Source: Fuerstiella sp. (GTDB taxonomy: Bacteria; Planctomycetota; Planctomycetia; Planctomycetales; Planctomycetaceae). Taken from it: a stretch of DNA of 52,306 nucleotides. A program made the translations under genes and the position numbers. This document shows, in pieces, positions 17,524 through 25,129 of the stretch. Within the stretch, counting starts at the first letter, position 1; each line of letters begins with the position of its first letter. The stretch covers positions 1-52,306 of the forward strand of contig JALHMY010000071.1 of NCBI GenBank assembly GCA_022843805.1, given 5' to 3'. A model generated the notes under the pieces. It was not told the DNA's origin, searched no databases, and saw only the letters and a program-made list of their open reading frames with translations.

Positions 17524-19230
17524 ATGTGCGGATCTTTTGCGGCTGCCACATCGATAGTTTTTTCGATCGCGTGGGCTGTTTGTACGGTGCCGCCCGTCCA
17601 TGCGGCTGGTCCCTCATGTCATGAGACCGCGGTTCAGCTTCGCCGGACAATCCTTTTGGCGGGAGATTCCACGGTCACCGATGATGCGGGATGGGGACTG
17701 GGGTTCAAGGAACAGATGCGATTTCCGGAGGACTGCCTGAATCTTGCCAAAAGCGGACGCAGTTCGCGGAGTTTCCGAACCGAGGGCTGGTGGAAAAAAT
17801 GTCTTGAAGCAAAGCCTGACTATCTGCTCATTCAGTTCGGTCATAATGATCAGCCGGGAAAAGGACCGGAAAGAGAATCTGCAGCAGACGGCGCTTTTCG
17901 CGACCATTTGCGGCAATTTATCGATGACGCTGTCGCTGCGGGAATTCGGCCGATCCTTGTTACTTCGCTGACACGCCGTCGCTGGAAACAGGATGGCACG
18001 ATTGAGCCAACTCTGGCGGATTACGCCATGGCAACTCAGGTCGTTGCACAGGAAAAACAGGTCCCGCTGCTCGATCTGCATCGCCTGAGCATTCAGCAGG
18101 CTGAAGCGGCTGGCCCCGAAGCGTTTCGTGCCTTCGAACCGATGACTGTAACCGGGGCCGACCATACGCATCTCAATCCTGAAGGCAGTCGCATCGTCGG
18201 TCGACTGGTCGCTCGGGAATTCGCGCGGCTCGTTCCTGAACTAACCGACTGTTTTGTTGTTGAGCCGGAACAGGGAACGGCGGTACCGGAAAAGTCGCAA
18301 TCGGGTCTGGTCAGTGGCTCTCTTCGCCTGCGGGAAGAGGAGAACACAATCACAATCTTCCAGGGAGACAACCTGGTCCTGACCTATAACAAAGTTTCAC
18401 CGCCCGTACCGGACGGAATGAGTCCGCTCTACAATCGCAGCGGTTTCCTGCATCCTGTTGCGTCTCCCCTGGGAAAAGTGGTAACAGCCACTTTTCCAGC
18501 TGACCATCCGCATCAGCACGGGCTGTTTAGTGCATGGGTTAAAACGACCTGGAACGAACGGGAAATTGATTTCTGGAATCTTGCCGGCGGAACGGGCCGG
18601 GTAGTCCATCAGAGGGTCATCTCAGCATTTACCGAAGGTGATCGACTGGGGTTTGAAGTTGATCTGGTGCATCGAGCCGAGCAGTCTCCGGTCGTTGATA
18701 TTCTGCGAGAGCGATGGAAGATTGTGGCCTTTCCCACGGACGGTTCGTATCACGGTTTCGACATCGAAACGACACAACAGGCGATCACCGACAAGCCATT
18801 GACTGTTCAGAAGTACCATTATGGCGGAATGGCAATGCGGGGGCCGGTGCGATGGTTAAGCGAAACAGACAGGGATCCTGATGGTGGAGACAGCGTGCGC
18901 GAACCCAGCGCCATTACCAACGACCGCGGTTCGGATCGCATTGCAGGGAATCACCAGCATGCCAAATGGGTGTCGCTCACTGGTAATGTGGAAGGCAAAC
19001 CGGTCACGATCACGATGATGTGCCATGCGGAAAACTTTCGAGCTCCTCAGGCTGCTCGTCTGCATCCCACAAAACCATATTTCGTATTTGCGCCCTGTGT
19101 GGACGGAGAATTCGTGATTGACCGCGAACATCCGTTTTATGCCCGATACCGGTGTCTGATTACTGATGCAGCACCGGATCAAAAGTGGCTCGATGAGCAA
19201 TGGCGGATCTGGTGTCCGTCCAGTCCGTGA
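17524..19230 (+). CDS. SGNH rhamnogalacturonan-acetylesterase-like / PmoA-like fusion protein
   Basis: This protein of about 568 residues has a signal peptide (IVFSIAWAVCTVPPVHAA). Domain 1 (about 35-250) is an SGNH/GDSL esterase of the rhamnogalacturonan acetylesterase type: block I GDSTV, block III GHND, block V D-H-T-H in GADHTHLNPEGS. Domain 2 (about 275-565) matches the PmoA-like (DUF6807-type) family, with FPADHPHQHGLFSAW and FWNLAGGTGRVVHQ. That family has no established reaction despite its methane-oxygenase name. ATG at 17524 follows AGGAAG at 17511-17516; the open frame starts upstream inside the previous gene. The fusion suggests both domains act on the same carbohydrate-derived substrate. 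The two domains are usually met as separate proteins. Confidence 0.8.
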   Translation: MCGSFAAATSIVFSIAWAVCTVPPVHAAGPSCHETAVQLRRTILLAGDSTVTDDAGWGLGFKEQMRFPEDCLNLAKSGRSSRSFRTEGWWKKCLEAKPDYLLIQFGHNDQPGKGPERESAADGAFRDHLRQFIDDAVAAGIRPILVTSLTRRRWKQDGTIEPTLADYAMATQVVAQEKQVPLLDLHRLSIQQAEAAGPEAFRAFEPMTVTGADHTHLNPEGSRIVGRLVAREFARLVPELTDCFVVEPEQGTAVPEKSQSGLVSGSLRLREEENTITIFQGDNLVLTYNKVSPPVPDGMSPLYNRSGFLHPVASPLGKVVTATFPADHPHQHGLFSAWVKTTWNEREIDFWNLAGGTGRVVHQRVISAFTEGDRLGFEVDLVHRAEQSPVVDILRERWKIVAFPTDGSYHGFDIETTQQAITDKPLTVQKYHYGGMAMRGPVRWLSETDRDPDGGDSVREPSAITNDRGSDRIAGNHQHAKWVSLTGNVEGKPVTITMMCHAENFRAPQAARLHPTKPYFVFAPCVDGEFVIDREHPFYARYRCLITDAAPDQKWLDEQWRIWCPSSP

Positions 19231-19350
19231 GGAACTGGTTCGGTCTTTGCCGATCGGAGCGCAAGGCGCCACTCGATCATACGTCCCGATGAATCACTTC
19301 CTGTTGTCAATCTGTGGTTAAAAAAACACATCGACACCTTACCTTGCGAT

Positions 19351-20562
19351 TCAAAGCTGCCATGACTCGAGCACTCGAACGCCCACCTGTCTCAACAACA
19401 TGTTCAGACAATGCCAGACGGCTTGGCGCTGTAACGGAAGATGTCGGCAGTAGATCGCTGAATACTCGATGGAAGCAACCCCGCCCCGATGGCGTTTGAA
19501 CCCTGCAGCACCGGAGCTGAGATTCAGCATTCGCTGCGTGCGATGTGCTTCCAGAAACACAAGAGTCGTCAGCATGCGGTAAAGCCCAAGCTGCTGAGGC
19601 AATGACGTTTGATAGCCAAGAAGTGGTGTGGTGATCCAGGAATCGTTGCCCAGGCATCCGACGATTCCATCCAGACGGCCCGAGGGACTGCGAAGGCCGA
19701 TGAGTTTCAGAAGCCCGGTCTCTCTCCAGAGTCGAACCAGCTCCGGAGTGAACTGCGGATTGTTCGTCGAGTATCGGGTCAGGTAGAGCTGGTTGTACAG
19801 GTCGACGATACGGTTGTCGTCATCCGCCGTCAGCTGGGAATGCTCTGTGATTTGATAGTCTGTTTTTCTACGCAGCAGGCGGAGGTCGATCTGATGGTTC
19901 TGTTTCTTCAGGGCTGCATTCGGGTTGTCGCACAAATACACCTGCCGACTGGGAGCCAGCATGAAACCACTCTCCCTGAGTTTTTCCATAAGTTCTGCGT
20001 TGGAGATCGCATTCAACGAACGAAACATGATGACGTGATCGGGAAAGCGATGAGTCAGCTGGCTGACAAGATCATGCAGCCCCTCGCCATTCCATGCCGG
20101 ATACAGATTTGTCGAAAGCAACCAGTTGTTGACGCACACAACCTTATTAATCGAGGAAGCTCTCAGAAGAGGAGCAACACTGTGAATGATCGCCGCCAGA
20201 GCGGTGCGCATGCTGCGGCTGCTGATATTTCTGAGTTCCTCCAGAGCGTATGTCACCATGGCGTTGTACGGCGATGCAACCCACGAATTCTGATACTCCG
20301 TACCATTGACGGTGACAGGAAGTATGCAGGCTCCCACGTGGAGCTGTAGCCAGTCTGTTTGAACATTGCGAACCCAGTGTGTGGATGGCTGGTCATGAAA
20401 GGCCTTGAAAAAAGCGGCATGAGTAATTTGCAGATCGTCTGGCAGGTATGCCTCGGCGTCGCCAATGACCAGCTCTTCCTTCGACTCTGGCGGGCCTGGT
20501 GACAGGTCCCGCGAAACTTCCCCCGGTAGCCCGACGCTGTTCAAAGGGATTCTCCGTTCCAT
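19351..20562 (-). CDS. GNAT-like (FemAB/BioF2-type) acyltransferase
   Basis: This 403-residue cytoplasmic protein has a C-terminal half that resembles the GNAT fold used by FemAB/BioF2-like transferases: DLYNQLYLTRYS, the core strand GRLDGIVGCLG, and LGLYRMLTTLVFLEAHRT leading to SSGAAGFKRHRGG. The N-terminal half (about 1-210) is less clear and may be a second, degenerate copy. It is the last gene of the KAS III cluster: its ATG (20562) lies 22 bp inside the ATP-grasp gene, implying translational coupling. The likely role is transfer of an acyl or aminoacyl group onto the cluster's product, which is inference. No membrane segment or signal peptide is seen. Confidence 0.62.
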   Translation of the reverse strand: MERRIPLNSVGLPGEVSRDLSPGPPESKEELVIGDAEAYLPDDLQITHAAFFKAFHDQPSTHWVRNVQTDWLQLHVGACILPVTVNGTEYQNSWVASPYNAMVTYALEELRNISSRSMRTALAAIIHSVAPLLRASSINKVVCVNNWLLSTNLYPAWNGEGLHDLVSQLTHRFPDHVIMFRSLNAISNAELMEKLRESGFMLAPSRQVYLCDNPNAALKKQNHQIDLRLLRRKTDYQITEHSQLTADDDNRIVDLYNQLYLTRYSTNNPQFTPELVRLWRETGLLKLIGLRSPSGRLDGIVGCLGNDSWITTPLLGYQTSLPQQLGLYRMLTTLVFLEAHRTQRMLNLSSGAAGFKRHRGGVASIEYSAIYCRHLPLQRQAVWHCLNMLLRQVGVRVLESWQL

Positions 20563-21764
20563 TCAGTATCAAACGTCGAAGCCTGCTGAAGTGAGCGACG
20601 TTCTCTGATGGCAATCCATGCAAGTTCTGCGAGTGAGAGCGGGAGAAGCAGAGATGGCAGGGGATCCCTTAGGCGAAAGGATGTGCTTCGGGCCTTCAGC
20701 ATGTCGGGTATCAGTTCTCGCCAGAGGTTCCGTCGAAGTGCGTCGGCAAGTCCCCAAAGAGGCATTGCGAATTCGACCATTAAAGGATTTGTTCGGGAAG
20801 GTCTGATCAAATCGTGCTCATTGCCGCCTGCCTTTGCGTTGACTGTATTTTCGGTATTTGCGGTGTCAGCGGGGGCCGCTAACTGCGGGACGCAGATCTG
20901 CTGATTCGTGATGGCTGAGGCGACCGGATCGTTATCGTCAAACATGTGCAGTCCGCTGGTTGCTCGCGGGTTTCCCTCAAGCACCCAGAGCAGCCCCTCG
21001 GTATCCTCGATCAGGTCAAACCCGATCTGACCATGAAAACCAGTGGATTCGATGAACGTTCTGGCGAAGTGCTCGATCGGCTCATGTGTTGTGGGAAGAA
21101 AATAAATGCCGGATCCGAGTCCGGCGCGGTATTTTGAACGATAACAGGCGTGAGCCAGCATTTGGCCGTGTCTCGCAATACTGTAAGTCGAGTACTCCTG
21201 ACCCATGATGCGTTTTTGAGCAACCCAGGGGTCAATTTCGCTCGGTCGCAGTTTGCGAAGTGACAACTCGTCGGGCTCGATCAGCGTTCTGGATGCGAAG
21301 CGGGAGAATACCGGTTTAAAAACCCATGCTGCGGGGTTGTCATTCAGACGGCTGATATCTTCGACGGATGTCAGAAGGCATGTCTGCGGTGACTGCGCGA
21401 ACTGATTGCCAGCCAGCTGCGAGAATGTCCATTTGTTGTGAATATCGGACAGTTTTTCGAAGTCATCCACCACAATGCAGCAGCTCAGCTGATCCCGAAA
21501 CCGACTGAGATAAAAAACCTCCTCACAGGTTGGTATCAGCAGTTCAATGTTGTGTTTTTGAATCATTTGCTGCAAAACCGCAACATACTGCTGAACGGAT
21601 TCCACAGGGCGAGGAAGAAACAGGAATTGATGGGCGAAGCGGGATGCCACCGCCATACCAAATCGCAGGCTGTCGCCGACAAATACCGTATGACCGGCTG
21701 AGGAAAGCCGGCGCACCCAGTCGAGCGCCGCCGGAGCTCTCGCACCGGTAACAAGAATCCGCAT
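20541..21764 (-). CDS. ATP-grasp ligase (carboxylate-amine ligase type)
   Basis: This 407-residue protein starts MRILVTGARAPAALDWVRRL, a nucleotide-binding PreATP-grasp domain. It continues with an ATP-grasp domain (about 115-290) showing PAAWVFKPVFSRFASRT, a hinge at WVAQKRIMGQEYS, and the metal-binding end GQIGFDLIEDTEGLLWVLEGNPRATSG (E..GNPR). This resembles carbamoyl-phosphate-synthetase-like and biotin-carboxylase-like ligases that activate a carboxylate as acyl phosphate. The C-terminal ~120 residues include a hydrophobic stretch (PLPSLLLPLSLAELAWIAI) that could be a membrane anchor. ATG at 21764 is chosen because AAAGGAG is 5 nt upstream. It overlaps the next gene by 22 bp. Substrates are unknown. 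Confidence 0.77.
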   Translation of the reverse strand: MRILVTGARAPAALDWVRRLSSAGHTVFVGDSLRFGMAVASRFAHQFLFLPRPVESVQQYVAVLQQMIQKHNIELLIPTCEEVFYLSRFRDQLSCCIVVDDFEKLSDIHNKWTFSQLAGNQFAQSPQTCLLTSVEDISRLNDNPAAWVFKPVFSRFASRTLIEPDELSLRKLRPSEIDPWVAQKRIMGQEYSTYSIARHGQMLAHACYRSKYRAGLGSGIYFLPTTHEPIEHFARTFIESTGFHGQIGFDLIEDTEGLLWVLEGNPRATSGLHMFDDNDPVASAITNQQICVPQLAAPADTANTENTVNAKAGGNEHDLIRPSRTNPLMVEFAMPLWGLADALRRNLWRELIPDMLKARSTSFRLRDPLPSLLLPLSLAELAWIAIRERRSLQQASTFDTEWNGESL

Positions 21765-21769
21765 GCTTA

Positions 21770-21776
21770 CTCCTTT
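21770..21776 (-). promoter_or_regulatory. Shine-Dalgarno deciding the ATP-grasp start
   Basis: AAAGGAG on the minus strand lies 5 nt before ATG 21764 and touches the stop codon (21776-21778) of the SDR-MBL gene. It argues against the upstream in-frame ATG at 21779 and shows that ribosomes finishing the fusion gene land on this site. Confidence 0.75.
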
Positions 21777-23716
21777 CATGAACGGTCTGCAGCGGAAGGA
21801 CTGTTTTCTGACTCCCGACTAATTTTCAGCCAGTGATCAACTTCCTCATCAAAGCCATAACGAGCAGCGACTTCCGGACAATGTGTCGGAACGATCTCAA
21901 CTGCCGGGAACTGTTTTGAAAGGTCGTACAATCGCTGCTGAGATCGCAGTGAGTCGCGAACAGACGCGGCCAGCATCCGGAAACCGGGTGTTGGATAAAG
22001 ATTTTCACGAAAAGCGCGACTGGTCCATACGGCATCCGCCGCAAGGAGGATACGTCCGGTATCTGTTTGCAGCAGCAGACCGGATTGCCCGTGTGCATGT
22101 CCTGTCAGATCAACCATACGAACGCTGCCGTCGCCAAACAGGTCGTGGGTTGCGGGGAACGGTCCGAAACCAGGTCCATGAAAGTGTTCGATCAGATGAA
22201 GTCGCTTTGCGAGGTCCGGCGGAAGCTGATCGGGCAGGATGGCCCTTTTAACTGCTGCCATGCCAGTGCGTCCCTTAACATCCTGCCAGCTGTCGTTCGT
22301 CGCGATGATGTCGGCCCTGGGGAAATCGAGCAATCCTCCGGTGTGATCGGCATGAAAATGCGACAGGACAATTCGACGGATATCTGCAGGTTGAATTCCA
22401 GCACGCTGAAGGACCGAAACAGCGGACAACTGATCGCATGTGTCCACTGGCGTCATCCAGCGATATAAGCTGTACGGCCAGCGCTGTGTGGCTGAAAAGA
22501 ATCGGGGTGCATAGCCTGTATCAAAGAGCGTGAGACCTTCTGTGGGATGTTCGAGCAGCGCAAACATTGCATGGAACCGAATTCTTCGGCGAAAAGAAGC
22601 TCCGCGTTCGGCGAGAAAAGCCGGGTGAGCCGTATAGCCGGTGGAAAAAAAACGGATACGAACAGACGTCACGGCATCCGATTCATCTTTTGCGGTCATG
22701 TGGGCCATTGTCCTGCGAACTCCTTCCTGCATACTGATCAGTGGATCGTATCGTAGAACTCGCCGAGCCTCGGATAAGTCGAATGTCTGGCTTCTCGATA
22801 ACAACCCAACGGCATACCGGGTCAGTAATGGTTCTCCCGGTAGTTTCAGCCATTGATGTCGTGACTCCAGCACTGTGGCTGCCGTCATCGCGGTTCTGGC
22901 AGCAACTGACCTCGACGGTAGTTGGAGATCCAGTTTCTGCAAAATCTCCCGTAACAGCGGCCAGAGCAGAACCGGTTCGTCATTGGTGATCGTGAAGACT
23001 GATCCCGCATCGCCCCTCTCAGCGGCCAGCAGCAGCGCCAAAACAAGGTTATCAATATGTGTCATATCGATACGGTTACCGCCATCTCCGATCTGACGCA
23101 GTCGTCCAGTACGTGCTGCCGCGATCAGTCGCGGCAGAAGGCTGTTGTCACCTGGTCCAAAAACAGCGCGTGCCCGAATGATAATGGCATTCAGGCCATC
23201 CGCGGCAGCTCCCAGTACGATCTTTTCTGCCTCCGCTTTCGATTCGGCATAGTGGCAGCAGAATTTCCGGGGAAGAGGACTGTTTTCTGCAATCTGAAGC
23301 GCATCATTAAACTGAAAGTGAATGGCGGTGGATGATACATGCACCAGCCGCGGCACATGGTGTTTTCGACACGCTGTCACAACATTTTGAGTTCCCAGAA
23401 CATTGTCGTTCCAGAATTCCTGTCGGGCTCCCCAGGGAGCAGATCGAGCTGCCACATGATAGACCAGATCCTGTCCCTCGCAGAGATTCTCTATTCCTCC
23501 CGAATCTGTCAGGTCGACTGATTCCATGCGGATCGATGAGTTTCCAAACAGTTGCCGGTAGCGATTTCTGCCGGTAATCACGATTTCATGACCAGCGGAT
23601 GCGAGCGTTCGGGCCAGATGGGAACCGACAAAACCAGTTCCGCCGGTGACAAGAATTTTTTTGGGAAACACGCCCGCGAGATTTTGGGCGATCTCAGTCA
23701 GCCTGTCATTCACCAT
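21776..23716 (-). CDS. OleD-like SDR fused to metallo-beta-lactamase domain
   Basis: This is a 646-residue bifunctional protein. Residues ~18-345 form an extended SDR with TGGTGFVG (24-31), serine in HVSST and the Y156-x3-K160 pair (HYAESK). The segments VFGPGDNSLLPRLI, GDGGNRIDMTHIDN and a C-terminal LPGEPLLTRYAV closely follow OleD and other 3-beta-HSD-like reductases. Residues ~350-640 are a metallo-beta-lactamase domain of the lactonase/hydrolase group with a complete metal set: HxHxDH (H453, H455, D457, H458), H540, D561, H612. The start is ATG at 23716, overlapping the KAS III gene by 7 bp. The product of the condensing enzyme is probably reduced by the first domain and an ester, lactone or thioester hydrolysed by the second; that order is inferred. 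Fusion of these two folds is unusual. Confidence 0.82.
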   Translation of the reverse strand: MVNDRLTEIAQNLAGVFPKKILVTGGTGFVGSHLARTLASAGHEIVITGRNRYRQLFGNSSIRMESVDLTDSGGIENLCEGQDLVYHVAARSAPWGARQEFWNDNVLGTQNVVTACRKHHVPRLVHVSSTAIHFQFNDALQIAENSPLPRKFCCHYAESKAEAEKIVLGAAADGLNAIIIRARAVFGPGDNSLLPRLIAAARTGRLRQIGDGGNRIDMTHIDNLVLALLLAAERGDAGSVFTITNDEPVLLWPLLREILQKLDLQLPSRSVAARTAMTAATVLESRHQWLKLPGEPLLTRYAVGLLSRSQTFDLSEARRVLRYDPLISMQEGVRRTMAHMTAKDESDAVTSVRIRFFSTGYTAHPAFLAERGASFRRRIRFHAMFALLEHPTEGLTLFDTGYAPRFFSATQRWPYSLYRWMTPVDTCDQLSAVSVLQRAGIQPADIRRIVLSHFHADHTGGLLDFPRADIIATNDSWQDVKGRTGMAAVKRAILPDQLPPDLAKRLHLIEHFHGPGFGPFPATHDLFGDGSVRMVDLTGHAHGQSGLLLQTDTGRILLAADAVWTSRAFRENLYPTPGFRMLAASVRDSLRSQQRLYDLSKQFPAVEIVPTHCPEVAARYGFDEEVDHWLKISRESENSPSAADRS

Positions 23717-24672
23717 CGCAGAAGTGACGCTCCGATTGAGATTCCCGCCGCTGTTCCCAGCAGCAGCAAAAGATCACCTCGCTGAATTTGACCTTCGCGT
23801 TCTGCCAGGGCCAGCGCCATCGGCATTGATGCCGCCACACAGTTTCCATAGTCAGCAATGATGTTGACTACTCGTTCTTCGGTAAACCCCCATCGCTTCA
23901 GAAGACTGAGAGCAGGGCCTGAGGGCTGATGAGGAATCACCAGCTGAATATCTGCCTGGGAGATGCCATGCTCACTGAAGAATTTATCGAGAAATTGTCG
24001 CAGCCTCGGTACAGTGGCTCGCAGCAACTGTTCTCCCTGCATATGAAAGCGATGATCGGCTAACGTTGTGTCAGGGTGTTCGGGAGGGAATAGGGTTCCA
24101 CCTCCCCGAAGTCCTGCCAGGTCTGCTCCATCCGACCAGGTCTGCATTTGATAACCGGCAATACAGGATGTACCGGGAGTCTGTTCCATCAGCACTGCAG
24201 CAGCGCCGTCGCCCAGCAGCGCCGCGGATTCCGGTTCGGAAAAGTTACGTCCCCGGGATGCCAGTTCCGCCACACAAATCAGAATCTTTCGATATTGTCC
24301 TCGCTCGATCAAAGCATCAGCAACAGTCAGAGCAGACAGAAACGACAGGCAGGCGGCGTTAACAGAAAATCCCGGGACACCGGTGAGTCCCAGTTCCCGA
24401 TGAACAAACACAGACAGATCGGGCAGCATCTGTCGAGGAATTGCACCAGCGTAAATCACGCAGTCGGGACTTCCGTACCGGTCCAGAAGTGGTCGACTGG
24501 CTTCTGCGGCAAGCACAGCCGGATCCTTCAGATTGCCAGCCACATGTCGCTGAAGAACCCCGGTCCGACGAATGATCCATTCAGAATCTCGCCCGATGAG
24601 TGGCGCAAGCTGTTCGGAAGTCTGCACTTCCGGTGGAACGGCCATACTGGTTGCAATAATTCGAGTGCCCAT
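23710..24672 (-). CDS. Beta-ketoacyl-ACP synthase III-like condensing enzyme (FabH/OleA family)
   Basis: This 320-residue thiolase-fold enzyme shows the full KAS III triad with normal spacing: C108 in VNAACLSF, H248 in IPHQPSG and N277 in YGNCVAAS. The N-terminus MGTRIIATSMAVPPEVQTSEQLA and the motif WIIRRTGVLQRH are typical of the family, as is the closing GTAAGISIGASLLRW. ATG at 24672 is chosen because homology begins there; the open frame runs much further upstream with no family resemblance. FabH condenses acyl-CoA with malonyl-ACP and OleA joins two acyl-CoAs head to head; which applies cannot be read, but an adjacent OleD-like reductase favours an OleA-type role. It is first gene of a four-gene unit; the stop overlaps the next start. 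The Shine-Dalgarno is weak. Confidence 0.85.
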   Translation of the reverse strand: MGTRIIATSMAVPPEVQTSEQLAPLIGRDSEWIIRRTGVLQRHVAGNLKDPAVLAAEASRPLLDRYGSPDCVIYAGAIPRQMLPDLSVFVHRELGLTGVPGFSVNAACLSFLSALTVADALIERGQYRKILICVAELASRGRNFSEPESAALLGDGAAAVLMEQTPGTSCIAGYQMQTWSDGADLAGLRGGGTLFPPEHPDTTLADHRFHMQGEQLLRATVPRLRQFLDKFFSEHGISQADIQLVIPHQPSGPALSLLKRWGFTEERVVNIIADYGNCVAASMPMALALAEREGQIQRGDLLLLLGTAAGISIGASLLRW

Positions 24673-25129
24673 ATTCGCGAGTATACCGGGTTCTGTAAAA
24701 ATTCCATTCGCAGAGGTCCCCTGCGGGCCGAAATACCGAGGCTCTTCCGGACATTGACGTCGCAGTCTGTTTTCTTCACTGCCTGCTGCCCAGGGGTGAT
24801 CCTGACGCGGTATCATACCAATCGCTGGTGGATCGCACTCGATTGCGCTCTTGAATCGGAAGGACGCTGCCCACGTAGGCGAGTCTCTCCGAGACTCGCG
24901 AAATTTGGCGTCTCGGAGAGACGCCACTACGTGGCGCTCGGCAGACCTTCGGGGCTGCATTGTTAAAAACACGGGGACATCAGGAAATTCGTGAAATGTG
25001 ATTTTCGGGTGATGATTCCATCTTTCCGGGTGATTCGACCGTTCCGCCGGGCTGGAATTTCCTACAATCAGATGATGTTCACGCGGTGAATAAGGTGAAT
25101 CTGGCAATTCACAATCTCGGAGTGGCTGG
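24673..25129. other. Divergent intergenic region
   Basis: These 457 bp separate the condensing-enzyme operon (minus) from the giant propeller gene (plus). They contain the REP-like pair at 24871-24934. Promoters for both directions are expected here, but I could not fix boxes. An open frame in the KAS III frame crosses the region but has no family resemblance. Confidence 0.55.
24871..24934. repeat. BIME-like pair of GTAG-headed hairpins
   Basis: Outer arms CCACGTAG (24871-24878) and CTACGTGG (24927-24934) are perfect complements. Inside, each arm's GTAG is followed by its own hairpin: GCGAGTCTC-TCC-GAGACTCGC (24879-24899, nine perfect pairs) and GGCGTCTC-GGA-GAGACGCC (24907-24925, eight perfect pairs). 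Two inverted hairpins each headed by GTAG is the architecture of a REP doublet (BIME). The core sequence differs from the 8665-8720 element and from the RAYT arrays. Confidence 0.8.

Noticed and set aside
19231..19350. tRNA or terminator in the short convergent gap
   Set aside because: No cloverleaf and no clear hairpin with T-run found.
19609..20349. 246-residue plus-strand frame
   Set aside because: Antisense of the GNAT-like gene, no family features.
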